Of a stretch of DNA of 17,732 bases, positions 7,261 to 15,345 are shown one piece after another. This stretch comes from Bacteroidota bacterium (GTDB lineage Bacteria; Bacteroidota; Bacteroidia; Chitinophagales; Chitinophagaceae). Both the position numbers and the translations under genes were made by a program. The stretch covers positions 1 to 17,732 of the forward strand of contig JAKAJX010000116.1 in assembly GCA_021824855.1 (NCBI GenBank). Direction: 5' to 3'. Under the pieces are notes generated by a model. The model was not told the origin of the DNA, did no database searches, and worked only from the letters and a program-made list of their open reading frames with translations. Position 1 is the first letter of the stretch. Every line of letters starts with the position of its first letter.

Positions 7261-8451
7261 ATGAAAACTACACATTATTCTGCCGGTATTTTTACGCTTT
7301 CATTACTTTGTTTATTATCATCAATTAAAGTATTCTCTCAGCAGCATCAATTAAAGGTTGCTGTATTTGCTCCTATTTACATAGATTCTGCATTTTTGGG
7401 AAATAATTTTAAATTCACAAATGCTACCGCACTTCCTAAAAATATGTTGCCCGGGTTAGATTTTTATAATGGTATTACACTTGCCATAGATTCGTTACAA
7501 GCAGAACATATTCAAGCCGAAGTTCTATTTTACGATACCAAAGATGATGCACAACCCATAAGCAATATTCTTAAAAAAAGTGAGATGAATGAGGTATCTC
7601 TTATCATTGCATCATTCACCAATAATAAAGAAATGAAGCCTTTGGCCGATTTTGCTGCTACTAAAAAAATACCACTTATTTCTGCCACTTTCCCTAATGA
7701 TGGGGGCATCGTTAATAATCCCTATTTTATCATTCTTAATTCAACCTTAAAAACGCATTGCGAAAGTTTGTATAAATATTTGCAACGATATTATGCTACC
7801 GAAAATATAGTATTATTGAAACGAAAAGGATTGATTGAAGATTTTATACAAACTGTTTTTACACAATCCGGCAAAACAACGCCAGGTATTCCGCTTAAAA
7901 TTAAACCTGTACAATTGAATGATACATTTACCGCTCAAGAACTATTAAATAATTTAGATAGCAATAGAAAAAATGTACTTATTTGTGCCACTATGAATGA
8001 AGCCTTTGCTGTAAATACAGTAAAAATTTTAAGTACTGCTTCATTACAATATACAACTACTGTTGTTGGAATGCCGAATTGGGAAAACATAAAAGAATTA
8101 GATAACACCGGTTGCAAGGACGTTGATATTTTTTATTCAACTCCTTATTTATTTTCAAGGGCAGATAAAGAAGTAAATAAATTTATTGCTACGTATAATG
8201 CTACGTTCTCAGCCAATCCCAGTGAATGGGCGTTTAAAGGCTTCGAAGCAATGTATCATTTTACCAAAATAGTTTTAGATTACGGAGAATTATCTACCCA
8301 TTTCTTATCCGAAAAAAAATATAAACTATTCAACGACTTTTCTATTCAGCCGGTATATAATAAATACAACAAGCTGTCGATAAATTATTTCGAGAACAAA
8401 AAACTATATTTTATTAAAAAGAATAGCGGCAAAATTAAATTGATTAATTAA
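7261..8451 (+). CDS. Periplasmic binding protein type 1 (Leu/Ile/Val-binding-like)
   Basis: This 396-residue exported protein has a signal peptide (about 1-27, ending VFSQ). Its mature region looks like a type 1 periplasmic binding fold: an opening strand LKVAVFAPIY, then PGLDFYNGITLAIDSL, alternating beta/alpha segments, and SEWAFKGFEAMYHFTKIVLDYG near the C-terminal end. Related proteins bind amino acids, but no ligand can be assigned here. No permease or ATPase genes lie nearby, so it may be a receptor or accessory protein rather than part of a local transporter. The ATG at 7261 is chosen because it opens a classic signal peptide. An in-frame ATG at 7222 inside the end of guaA would place 13 extra residues before it. 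It is likely co-transcribed with guaA. Confidence 0.82.
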   Translation: MKTTHYSAGIFTLSLLCLLSSIKVFSQQHQLKVAVFAPIYIDSAFLGNNFKFTNATALPKNMLPGLDFYNGITLAIDSLQAEHIQAEVLFYDTKDDAQPISNILKKSEMNEVSLIIASFTNNKEMKPLADFAATKKIPLISATFPNDGGIVNNPYFIILNSTLKTHCESLYKYLQRYYATENIVLLKRKGLIEDFIQTVFTQSGKTTPGIPLKIKPVQLNDTFTAQELLNNLDSNRKNVLICATMNEAFAVNTVKILSTASLQYTTTVVGMPNWENIKELDNTGCKDVDIFYSTPYLFSRADKEVNKFIATYNATFSANPSEWAFKGFEAMYHFTKIVLDYGELSTHFLSEKKYKLFNDFSIQPVYNKYNKLSINYFENKKLYFIKKNSGKIKLIN

Positions 8452-8456
8452 TTGCA

Positions 8457-8801
8457 TTAAACAGCAAAGCTGGTTCCGCAACCACAAGTTTTTGTTGCAT
8501 TAGGATTTTGAAAAGTAAACCCACGGCTATTAAGTCCATCTTGCCAATCTATTTCCATTCCATATAAATACAATTGATGGCTATTACTCATAATAAATTC
8601 TATTCCATCCACTACATACAATTCATCTTCATTATTTTTCGCATCAAACCCTAAAATATACGTCATACCACTACATCCGCCTCCTTTAACACCCACTCTC
8701 AAATATTGATTTTGTTTACATTCTCCCCTACTAATTAATCTTCTTATTTCTTCAACAGCGTGATTAGTAAACTTTATAGGAATAACAGTTTCTATATTCA
8801 T
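8457..8801 (-). CDS. A-type iron-sulfur carrier (HesB/IscA/ErpA family)
   Basis: This small cytoplasmic protein holds or delivers Fe-S clusters to client enzymes. The 114-residue product has the three conserved cysteines: C43 in VKGGGCSGMTY, and C106 and C108 in the terminal KTCGCGTSF. The order and spacing match the family, as does the DGLNSRGFTFQNPNA block before the last two cysteines. The start at 8801 is preferred over an upstream ATG at 8822 because a perfect -7 promoter element covers the upstream codon. No suf or isc genes are adjacent, so it appears as a single gene. Which family member it is (IscA, SufA or ErpA) cannot be decided from this window. Confidence 0.92.
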   Translation of the reverse strand: MNIETVIPIKFTNHAVEEIRRLISRGECKQNQYLRVGVKGGGCSGMTYILGFDAKNNEDELYVVDGIEFIMSNSHQLYLYGMEIDWQDGLNSRGFTFQNPNATKTCGCGTSFAV

Positions 8802-8819
8802 AAATACACTATTTGCTAT

Positions 8820-8827
8820 CAAAAATA
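8820..8827 (-). promoter_or_regulatory. -7 promoter element for the A-type carrier gene
   Basis: On the minus strand this reads TATTTTTG, an exact match to TAnnTTTG. Transcription would begin near 8814, about 13 bases before the ATG at 8801. The element includes the last base pairs of the alternative ATG at 8822, which decides the start. No clear -33 element is seen. Confidence 0.42.
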
Positions 8828-8898
8828 CAAATCATTTTCTTTCCCATATCATTTCTCATTTTCGGATAAGGAAAAGATTAACTACTGAAGGTTTACTA

Positions 8899-8906
8899 TA
8901 AATTTG
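8899..8906 (+). promoter_or_regulatory. -7 promoter element for the membrane protein/mutase pair
   Basis: TAAATTTG matches TAnnTTTG exactly and ends 15 bases before the ATG at 8922. It overlaps an in-frame TTG at 8904, which is therefore unlikely to be the start. No convincing -33 element is visible upstream. Confidence 0.42.
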
Positions 8907-8921
8907 TACAAAACAATACGA

Positions 8922-9419
8922 ATGGATAATTACAGTTATTTTTTTATAGCAGCACTATTTATTTTTTTAGCAGGTTCTTTTGCCTATCTTTTTAAAAGAA
9001 AAAAAAATGCACCAATCGGCGAATCTTTAATCAATTCAAAACAATTGCAATTGCAGGCTTATGAAAGAATGTTATTGTTAGTTGATAGAATAGCATTGCC
9101 TAATTTAGTATCGCGACTAAACAATAGTGAATTATCTGCAAAAGAGATGCAATTATTGCTTACTCAAACTATTAAACAAGAATATGATTATAACATTACA
9201 CAACAAATTTATGTTAGTAACGATGTGTGGACGGTTATTAAAAATTTAAAAGAACAAAATATTTACCTCATCAACCAAGTTGCAGCTATGTTGCCAATAA
9301 CCGCTACTGCATTTGATTTGAACAAAAAAATAGTAGAATTTATAGGAACAGATGAAAAAGGAAAACTTAATGAAGCCGTTAGTAAAGTAATAAGTTTTGA
9401 GGCAAAAAAATTATTATAA
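8922..9419 (+). CDS. Small membrane-anchored protein of unknown function
   Basis: This 165-residue protein has one N-terminal transmembrane helix (about 5-24) followed by KRKK, which suggests the rest faces the cytoplasm. The soluble part is mainly helical, with LQLQAYERMLLLVDRIALPNLVSRL at about 42-66 and a KQEYDYNITQQIYVS segment at 85-99. Similar proteins of this layout occur in Bacteroidota as uncharacterised conserved families (from memory; I cannot name a Pfam entry with certainty). It ends 19 bases before the mutase subunit and probably shares its transcript, so a role linked to that enzyme is possible but unproven. ATG at 8922 is preferred over TTG at 8904 because it begins directly at the hydrophobic segment. 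Confidence 0.82.
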   Translation: MDNYSYFFIAALFIFLAGSFAYLFKRKKNAPIGESLINSKQLQLQAYERMLLLVDRIALPNLVSRLNNSELSAKEMQLLLTQTIKQEYDYNITQQIYVSNDVWTVIKNLKEQNIYLINQVAAMLPITATAFDLNKKIVEFIGTDEKGKLNEAVSKVISFEAKKLL

Positions 9420-9438
9420 CATTTATAGAACGATTGAC

Positions 9439-10998
9439 ATGCTAAAAACTAAAAAAACTACAGATTCCGGAATTGAAATACAAGAAGTGTATACACCTTC
9501 CATGTTGCACAAATCAGATATAGAACTGCCCGGCAAATGGCCTTTTACTCGTGGCGTTCAACCGGATATGTATCGTGGTAAATTATGGACAATGCGCCAA
9601 TATGCCGGATTTTCAACAGCAGAAGAAAGCAATAAAAGATATCATTACTTATTATCGCAAGGGGTAAGTGGGTTAAGTGTAGCATTCGATTTGCCTACTC
9701 AAATTGGTTATGATAGCGATCATGTATTAGCCGAAGGTGAAGTAGGAAAAGTAGGCGTTTCTATTAATAGCATTGAAGATATGCAACGTTTATTTAAAGA
9801 TATTCGATTAGAAGACATTTCTACCTCAATGACTATTAATTCTACAGGATTTATCTTGTTAAGTTTTTATGTAGCATTAGCCAAACAACAAAGTGCCAAT
9901 TTAAAAATGTTATCGGGTACAATTCAAAATGATATTTTAAAAGAATATGCTGCACGCGGCACTTACATTTATCCGCCCAAACCTTCTATGCGTATTATTA
10001 CAGATATTTTTGAATGGTGTACCAATGAATTACCTAAATGGAATACCATCTCCATATCTGGATATCATATTCGCGAAGCAGGAAGCACAGCCGTACAAGA
10101 AATAGCTTTTACTTTAAGCAATGGCAAAGCCTATGTAAAAGCAGCATTAGAAAAAGGGTTAGATATCAATGTTTTTGGTAAAAGGCTCTCCTTCTTCTTT
10201 AATGCTCACAATAATTTGTTTGAAGAAGTAGCCAAATTTCGTGCTGCAAGAAGAATGTGGGCAAAGATGATGAAAGAGTTAGGTGCAACAGATGAAAAAG
10301 CCATGATGCTTCGTTTTCATACTCAAACAGGGGGCAGTACTTTAACTGCTCAGCAACCCTTAAATAATGTATCGCGGGTAACTATTCAAACATTGGCGGC
10401 AGTTTTGGGTGGCACACAAAGTTTGCATACCAATAGTTTTGATGAAGCTCTTAGTTTACCTACGGAAGATAGTGCCCGAATTGCATTAAGAACACAACAA
10501 ATTGTAGCTTATGAAAGTGGCGTAACGGATACAGTAGATCCACTGGCGGGGAGTTATTTTGTTGAATCGCTTACTAATGAGGTGGAACAAGAAGCATGGA
10601 ATTTAATTGCTAAAATTGATGCAATGGGCGGTAGCGTAAATGCAATTGAACAAGGATTTATTCAGGATGAAATTGCACGAAGTGCGTATAAATACCAGCG
10701 ACAAATAGAGCAAAACGAAAAAATAATAGTTGGGGTAAATAAATTTGTAGCGGATAAAGAAGAAAAAGTTCCTGGACTAAAAATTGATGACAATATTAGA
10801 TCTGTACAAATAGAACGATTACAAAAATTGAAAGCAGAAAGAAATACCGAAACTGCTGAAAAAGCTTTATTGAACTTATCAATTGCTGCTAAAGAAAATA
10901 CCAATATAATGCCTCACGTATTGTATGCGGTTGAAAATAATTGCACATTAGGTGAAGTAGCAGATACTTTAAGAAATGTTTTTGGCGAGTTTAAATAA
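9439..10998 (+). CDS. Methylmalonyl-CoA mutase catalytic (large) subunit lacking a B12 domain
   Basis: This cytoplasmic enzyme subunit interconverts methylmalonyl-CoA and succinyl-CoA, or a related acyl-CoA pair. It has 519 residues and covers the TIM-barrel catalytic domain. Motifs include RQYAGFSTAEESN (53-65), YIYPPKPSMR (176-185), SISGYHIREAG (205-215) and HTQTGGSTLTAQQP (294-307). By spacing, Y55, Q163, R173 and H210 correspond to Y89, Q197, R207 and H244 of the Propionibacterium enzyme. Keeping Y and R there favours a methylmalonyl-CoA substrate over isobutyryl-CoA. The protein ends in a linker-like segment, LRNVFGEFK, without the roughly 130-residue cobalamin-binding domain (DxHxxG), so a separate small subunit must be encoded elsewhere. 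The ATG at 9439 is preferred over a TTG at 9397 inside the previous gene. Confidence 0.92.
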   Translation: MLKTKKTTDSGIEIQEVYTPSMLHKSDIELPGKWPFTRGVQPDMYRGKLWTMRQYAGFSTAEESNKRYHYLLSQGVSGLSVAFDLPTQIGYDSDHVLAEGEVGKVGVSINSIEDMQRLFKDIRLEDISTSMTINSTGFILLSFYVALAKQQSANLKMLSGTIQNDILKEYAARGTYIYPPKPSMRIITDIFEWCTNELPKWNTISISGYHIREAGSTAVQEIAFTLSNGKAYVKAALEKGLDINVFGKRLSFFFNAHNNLFEEVAKFRAARRMWAKMMKELGATDEKAMMLRFHTQTGGSTLTAQQPLNNVSRVTIQTLAAVLGGTQSLHTNSFDEALSLPTEDSARIALRTQQIVAYESGVTDTVDPLAGSYFVESLTNEVEQEAWNLIAKIDAMGGSVNAIEQGFIQDEIARSAYKYQRQIEQNEKIIVGVNKFVADKEEKVPGLKIDDNIRSVQIERLQKLKAERNTETAEKALLNLSIAAKENTNIMPHVLYAVENNCTLGEVADTLRNVFGEFK

Positions 10999-11118
10999 AA
11001 TTATTCATTTACATCAATAGCTGAATTGCTAAAAAAATGATGCAAACAATTTCCATTATCCTATATTTATCTCTCGTTTCAGAACAGTAAGTTTATTAAT
11101 TTCAATTGTAATTTTTTT

Positions 11119-12645
11119 ATGAGAAAACTATTGCTAACTTTTTTCTCTCTGGCATTATATTTTATAACAACTGCTCAACCAGTTTTTATAAAAGACAGTT
11201 TAAATGAATATATTCAACAAGGGATGAAAGATTGGAATATTCCCGGATTAGCTATTGCAATTGTAAAAGATGGTAAAATTATTTTCATGAAAGGCTATGG
11301 AGTTCGAGATGTTATAAATCAAGAACCGGTGAATGAAAATACTTTGTTTATGATTGCCAGTAACAGCAAACTTTTTACTGCAACAGCTTTAGCTCAATTA
11401 GAACATGACAAAAAACTATCGTTAAACGATAAAATTATCAGCTATTTTCCCGATTTTAAATTGTATGATGAACATACCACCCAATTAGTTACCATAAAAG
11501 ATATGCTATCGCATCACTTGGGTACTAAAACATTTCAAGGTGATTTTTCTTTTTGGGATAGTAAATTAAGCCGAAAAGAAATTATGTATAAAATGAGATA
11601 TCTACAACCAGCCGGCGAATTTAGAGTTGATTATGGTTATTGCAATAGTTGTTTTTTAACTGCCGGCGAAATCATTCCAAAAGTTACAGGAAAACCATGG
11701 GAAGTATATATTTACGATAGCATTATTACACCATTGGGAATGGTTAATACACATACATTAGGCTATGGAATGGCACAAATGCCTAATGCTGCCAAGCCTT
11801 ATTCTACTTCATTTACCAACCATTTAACCGAATTGCCTTATGATATGGTCGATAACCTCGCTCCTGCCGGAAGCTTGGTTAGTTGTGTTAGCGATATTGC
11901 CAAATGGTTAATGCTTCAATTAGATAGTGGCCGTTATCAAGGAAAAACTATTTTACCTTGGAGCATTTTGCAAAAAACCAGAGATATTAGCACTGCCATT
12001 TCAAGCAGAAAAAGTGCTTACTTGCCAACTCATTTTTCGGGTTATGGCTTGGGTATTTTTGAAAACGATTATGCCGGTAAACAAGTCTTTTCTCATACCG
12101 GTGGCGCTTTTGGTTTTGTAACCAATACTTGCTTTGTTCCTGAAGAAAAATTAGGAATTACCATTCTAACCAATCAAGATAATCAGCAGTTTTTTGAACT
12201 ATTGCGGTATCAAATTTTAGATGCTTATCTTGGTGTTGCTTATACCAATAGAAGTAAACAATTTTTAAATGGATTTATGCATCATCAGGCAGATAATTCT
12301 GCAACAATTAAAGCTCTACAAAAAAGAGTTGTGGGCAATACAACTCCTCTTCCTATCAAAGCATATACAGGCACTTACGAAAATGAGTTATACGGAACAA
12401 TAACCATTACGGCTAAAGAAAATAATTTGTATGTTAAATTCAATAATCATGCAAATTTATCGGCGACTTTACAATACATGGATCACAATGATTGGTTACT
12501 GACTTACAACAATATTGCTTTCGGAATATTTGCTACAAATTTTATTACTGAAAATAATAAAATTGTTGCTGTTTCAATTAAAGCAAGCGATTTTGTTGAA
12601 TACGATCCCTATACTTTCACTAAAAAAAATGATAGCAATGAATAA
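11119..12645 (+). CDS. Exported serine hydrolase, class C beta-lactamase/penicillin-binding fold
   Basis: This 508-residue secreted or periplasmic hydrolase has a signal peptide (about 1-20, ending TTAQ). The beta-lactamase-like domain spans about 24-370. Its catalytic motifs are SNSK at 81-84 (S81 nucleophile, K84), YCN at 174-176, and HTG at 326-328. A separate C-terminal domain of about 100 residues (410-500, starting near AYTGTYEN) resembles the DUF3471 domain often attached to such hydrolases. Members include D-aminopeptidases, esterases and cell-wall peptidases, and true beta-lactam resistance is not implied. Its stop overlaps the start of the M20 amidohydrolase gene by eight bases, pointing to coupled translation. 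The promoter is not evident; a weak TATATTTA lies at 11062. Confidence 0.9.
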   Translation: MRKLLLTFFSLALYFITTAQPVFIKDSLNEYIQQGMKDWNIPGLAIAIVKDGKIIFMKGYGVRDVINQEPVNENTLFMIASNSKLFTATALAQLEHDKKLSLNDKIISYFPDFKLYDEHTTQLVTIKDMLSHHLGTKTFQGDFSFWDSKLSRKEIMYKMRYLQPAGEFRVDYGYCNSCFLTAGEIIPKVTGKPWEVYIYDSIITPLGMVNTHTLGYGMAQMPNAAKPYSTSFTNHLTELPYDMVDNLAPAGSLVSCVSDIAKWLMLQLDSGRYQGKTILPWSILQKTRDISTAISSRKSAYLPTHFSGYGLGIFENDYAGKQVFSHTGGAFGFVTNTCFVPEEKLGITILTNQDNQQFFELLRYQILDAYLGVAYTNRSKQFLNGFMHHQADNSATIKALQKRVVGNTTPLPIKAYTGTYENELYGTITITAKENNLYVKFNNHANLSATLQYMDHNDWLLTYNNIAFGIFATNFITENNKIVAVSIKASDFVEYDPYTFTKKNDSNE

Positions 12646-13942
12646 GAAAATACTGTTGATTCTCTTAATCACATTACCACTGATCTCTTTTGAACAAACA
12701 ATTGAAGCAAGCATTAATAAAAATGCTCTCGCTATTAACGATTCGGTAATTGCATGGAGAAGATATATTCATCAAAATCCAGAATTATCTAACAGAGAAT
12801 TTAAAACTGCTGCATTCATTGCTGCTCATTTAAAAGCATTAGGATTGGATGTAAAAACAGGCATTGGAAAAACAGGCGTTGTTGGTATTTTAAAAGGTGG
12901 CAAACCCGGACCGGTAGTGGCATTGCGAGCCGATATGGATGCTTTGCCTGTAGTAGAAAGAGTGAAAATACCATTTGCCTCAAAAGTTACCGGTGAATAC
13001 AACGGACAAAGCGTTGGAGTAATGCATGCCTGTGGACATGATAGCCATGTTGCTATTTTATTAGGAACTGCAACAGCCTTAACCAAAATGAAAAACGATG
13101 TTCCCGGAACAGTAGTATTTATTTTTCAACCAGCCGAAGAAGGTCCTCCGGGCAATGAAGAAGGCGGTGCTCCTTTAATGATTAAAGAAGGTGTAATGGA
13201 CAATCCGAAAGTTGATGCCATATTTGGTTTACATATTAATTCGCAAACCGAAATAGGAAAAATTCGTTACAAATCAGGCTCAACAATGGCATCCAGCGAT
13301 TGGTTTACAATTAAAATTAAAGGAAAACAAACGCATGGTTCTCAGCCTTGGGCCGGTATTGACCCTGTAGTTGTTGCAGCTCAAATTATTAATGGATTAC
13401 AAACTATTGTAAGTAGACAAGAAGATTTAACAAAAGCTCCGGTAGTAATAACAGTAGGAAAAATTTATGGCGGGGTTCGCTCTAATATTATTCCCGAAGA
13501 AGTTACATTAGAAGGAACTATTAGAACATTGGATAGTAAGATGCAAAAAGACGTGCACGAAAGAATTAAAAAAACGGCTATTAACATAGCAGAAGCTTCA
13601 GGAGCAACTGCTGAAATTAGTATTGATACCAAAACAGAAGTAACTTATAATAATCCCGAATTAGTGAAAGATGTGTTACCTTCATTAGAAACTGCAGCGG
13701 GAAAAAATAATGTAATTGCTACAGATTGGACAACAGGCTCTGAAGATTTTTCTTATTTTGGCGATAAAGCTCCTGCTTTCTTTTTCTTTTTAGGAGGTAT
13801 GCCTAAAGGAATGGATCCAAGAAACGCTCCTCCACATCATACACCTGATTTTTATATTGACGATAGTATGTTGTATGTGGGAATTAAAGCTTTTTGCAAT
13901 ATTATTTTCGATTATGCCAAAGTTAAAAATATTAAATCTTAA
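12638..13942 (+). CDS. Exported M20-family amidohydrolase (metallopeptidase)
   Basis: This is a zinc or manganese amidohydrolase of the M20D type, related to hippurate hydrolases, N-acyl-amino-acid deacylases and AbgA-like enzymes. The 434-residue product has a hydrophobic signal sequence (about 4-17), so it is probably exported. Metal-site motifs are MHACGHDSH (C132, H134), PAEEG (E167, E168), GLHI (H199) and PPHHTPDF (H401). A lid dimerisation domain lies in the middle with KGKQTHGSQPW at 228-238. The ATG at 12638 overlaps the stop of the preceding hydrolase (ATGAATAA). Another ATG at 12629 would add only three residues. The far end overlaps the convergent response-regulator gene by 11 bases. 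The substrate is unknown; a peptide or acyl amino acid is likely. Confidence 0.92.
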   Translation: MNKKILLILLITLPLISFEQTIEASINKNALAINDSVIAWRRYIHQNPELSNREFKTAAFIAAHLKALGLDVKTGIGKTGVVGILKGGKPGPVVALRADMDALPVVERVKIPFASKVTGEYNGQSVGVMHACGHDSHVAILLGTATALTKMKNDVPGTVVFIFQPAEEGPPGNEEGGAPLMIKEGVMDNPKVDAIFGLHINSQTEIGKIRYKSGSTMASSDWFTIKIKGKQTHGSQPWAGIDPVVVAAQIINGLQTIVSRQEDLTKAPVVITVGKIYGGVRSNIIPEEVTLEGTIRTLDSKMQKDVHERIKKTAINIAEASGATAEISIDTKTEVTYNNPELVKDVLPSLETAAGKNNVIATDWTTGSEDFSYFGDKAPAFFFFLGGMPKGMDPRNAPPHHTPDFYIDDSMLYVGIKAFCNIIFDYAKVKNIKS

Positions 13943-14567
13943 CAATATCGTTTTTGATAGCATATAATACCAACCCAACTCTTGATGTGGCACCTAACTT
14001 TTCAAACAGTGCATCTCGGTAACCATCAACTGTTCTGGGACTAACATTCATATCGTCTGCAATTTCTTTATAGCTTTTCTCAGAACAACACAACTGAAGA
14101 AAAGCTAATTCTTTTTCGTTAAACATCATATCGGCAGGTTTTATATCTGCACTCATATTATTTTTCCAACTACCATTAAAAAACTCGTTAAAATAATATC
14201 CTTTATTATATACATCTAAAATACATTGCTGCAATTCCGATGGCTCACAATCTTTTAATAAATAGCCTTTAGCACCATTCTTCAGCATTCGAATAACAAT
14301 CATATCGTTCTTCATCATACTAAGGGCAATTACTTTTATATTAATATTATTCATTTTAAGATATTTGGTTGTTTCCAGCCCGTCCATCACCGGCATGGTA
14401 ACATCCATCAATACCACATCCGGTAAATCATTTACATCAATACTATCAATAAATTCTTTCCCATTATTTGCCTCTAATACTACTTCAAAATGTTTTAACA
14501 TGCCAAGCAAAACAGCAAGGCTTTTTCTTAATACTACATGATCGTCAACCAATGCTACTTTTATCAT
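13932..14567 (-). CDS. NarL/LuxR-family response regulator
   Basis: This cytoplasmic transcription factor has 211 residues. The receiver domain (about 2-118) has D8-D9, phosphoacceptor D55 in LMDVTMP, S83 and K105 (LLKD). The C-terminal LuxR-type helix-turn-helix (about 148-208) contains EKELAFLQLCCSEKSYKEIADDMNVSPRTVDGYR, shown here in two parts: the scaffold (151-165) and the recognition region around SPRTVDGYR (176-184). Its ATG lies one base after the stop of the HisKA_3 kinase, so the two are coupled. The start at 14567 is preferred over one at 14621 inside the kinase gene because it opens directly with the receiver strand MIKVALVDDH. It is probably the output of the three-gene cassette; targets are unknown. 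Confidence 0.94.
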   Translation of the reverse strand: MIKVALVDDHVVLRKSLAVLLGMLKHFEVVLEANNGKEFIDSIDVNDLPDVVLMDVTMPVMDGLETTKYLKMNNINIKVIALSMMKNDMIVIRMLKNGAKGYLLKDCEPSELQQCILDVYNKGYYFNEFFNGSWKNNMSADIKPADMMFNEKELAFLQLCCSEKSYKEIADDMNVSPRTVDGYRDALFEKLGATSRVGLVLYAIKNDIVKI

Positions 14568-14568
14568 A

Positions 14569-15345
14569 TCAGTTTTTAAAAATGAGTTTAATACGAGTTC
14601 CTTTTCCCGTCGCTGTATCAATAATAATTTTAGCGTTTATCTTCTTGGCTCTTTGTTGTATACTTTGCAATCCCATTCCATTATTTGTACTCACACTGTT
14701 TATATCAAATCCTTTTCCATCATCATCTATATAGATATGTATCCATTCATTTTCATCGAAAATAGTAATACCTATATTTTTAGCTTCGGAGTGTTTTATA
14801 ATATTGTTTAATATTTCCTGCACCATTCTATAAACAAATATTGTTTTGTTTTTATCAATTACTTCATTTGTAATTGACGATTGAAAAGAAATAGTATAAA
14901 TACCCGTTTTTTTAAGCTGATTAATTTCGTGCTGAATGGTAGCTAATAATCCGTTTTCAACTAACTTATCGGCATAATAGCTTGCTGTTAAATCGCGTAA
15001 ATCTACAATAGCTTTACTCACCAAATCTTTGATAGTTAGGAGCATTGTATTTTCGGTGTTTTGAAAAGATAAAATGTTAAGATTAAGTTTAGCAAGACTA
15101 AGAACCTGACCAACATTATCGTGAATTTCTTGGCTGATTTTTTTGAGTGTATGATCTTGAATTTCTATTTGAGATTGTAATAATTGTTGATGAAAACTTA
15201 ATTCTTGTTCTTGTTTTTCTATTAATATTTTTCGCTTTCTTCTAATGAAATTAGCAATTACCATAATCATCAATAATCCAAATAAGATGATAAATAAAAC
15301 AGTTACGGTAATGGCTAATAAGATGTCGTTGTTTTTGGTTTCCAT
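14569..15345 (-). CDS. Short membrane-anchored HisKA_3 sensor histidine kinase
   Basis: This 258-residue kinase is of the NarX/DegS/LiaS type. One transmembrane helix (about 7-33) is followed by a charged helical stretch (35-65) and the HisKA_3 dimerisation helix with EIHDNVGQ, where H75 is the predicted phosphorylation site. The HATPase domain has an N-box with N180 and N181, DDDGKGF at 207-213, and NNGMGLQSI at 221-229. It has no extracellular sensor domain of its own. Its ATG at 15345 lies within the last 31 bases of the upstream 7-TM gene, which suggests coupled synthesis and that the 7-TM protein could supply sensing. An alternative start at 15369 would lengthen the overlap to 55 bases and add eight unconserved residues. 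Confidence 0.9.
   Translation of the reverse strand: METKNNDILLAITVTVLFIILFGLLMIMVIANFIRRKRKILIEKQEQELSFHQQLLQSQIEIQDHTLKKISQEIHDNVGQVLSLAKLNLNILSFQNTENTMLLTIKDLVSKAIVDLRDLTASYYADKLVENGLLATIQHEINQLKKTGIYTISFQSSITNEVIDKNKTIFVYRMVQEILNNIIKHSEAKNIGITIFDENEWIHIYIDDDGKGFDINSVSTNNGMGLQSIQQRAKKINAKIIIDTATGKGTRIKLIFKN

Noticed and set aside
9397..9438. TTG at 9397 as start of the mutase subunit
   Set aside because: It would overlap the previous gene and add 14 residues that are unlike the family; ATG at 9439 is spaced normally.
10999..11118. Small stem TAGC/GCTA (11021-11034 region) as a terminator of the mutase gene
   Set aside because: The stem is only four bases and is followed by A residues rather than T, so it does not qualify on the plus strand.
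11119..12645. Antibiotic-resistance beta-lactamase
   Set aside because: SxxK, YxN and HTG motifs are shared by the whole serine hydrolase family. The added C-terminal domain and the M20 partner point to peptide or ester hydrolysis, not resistance.
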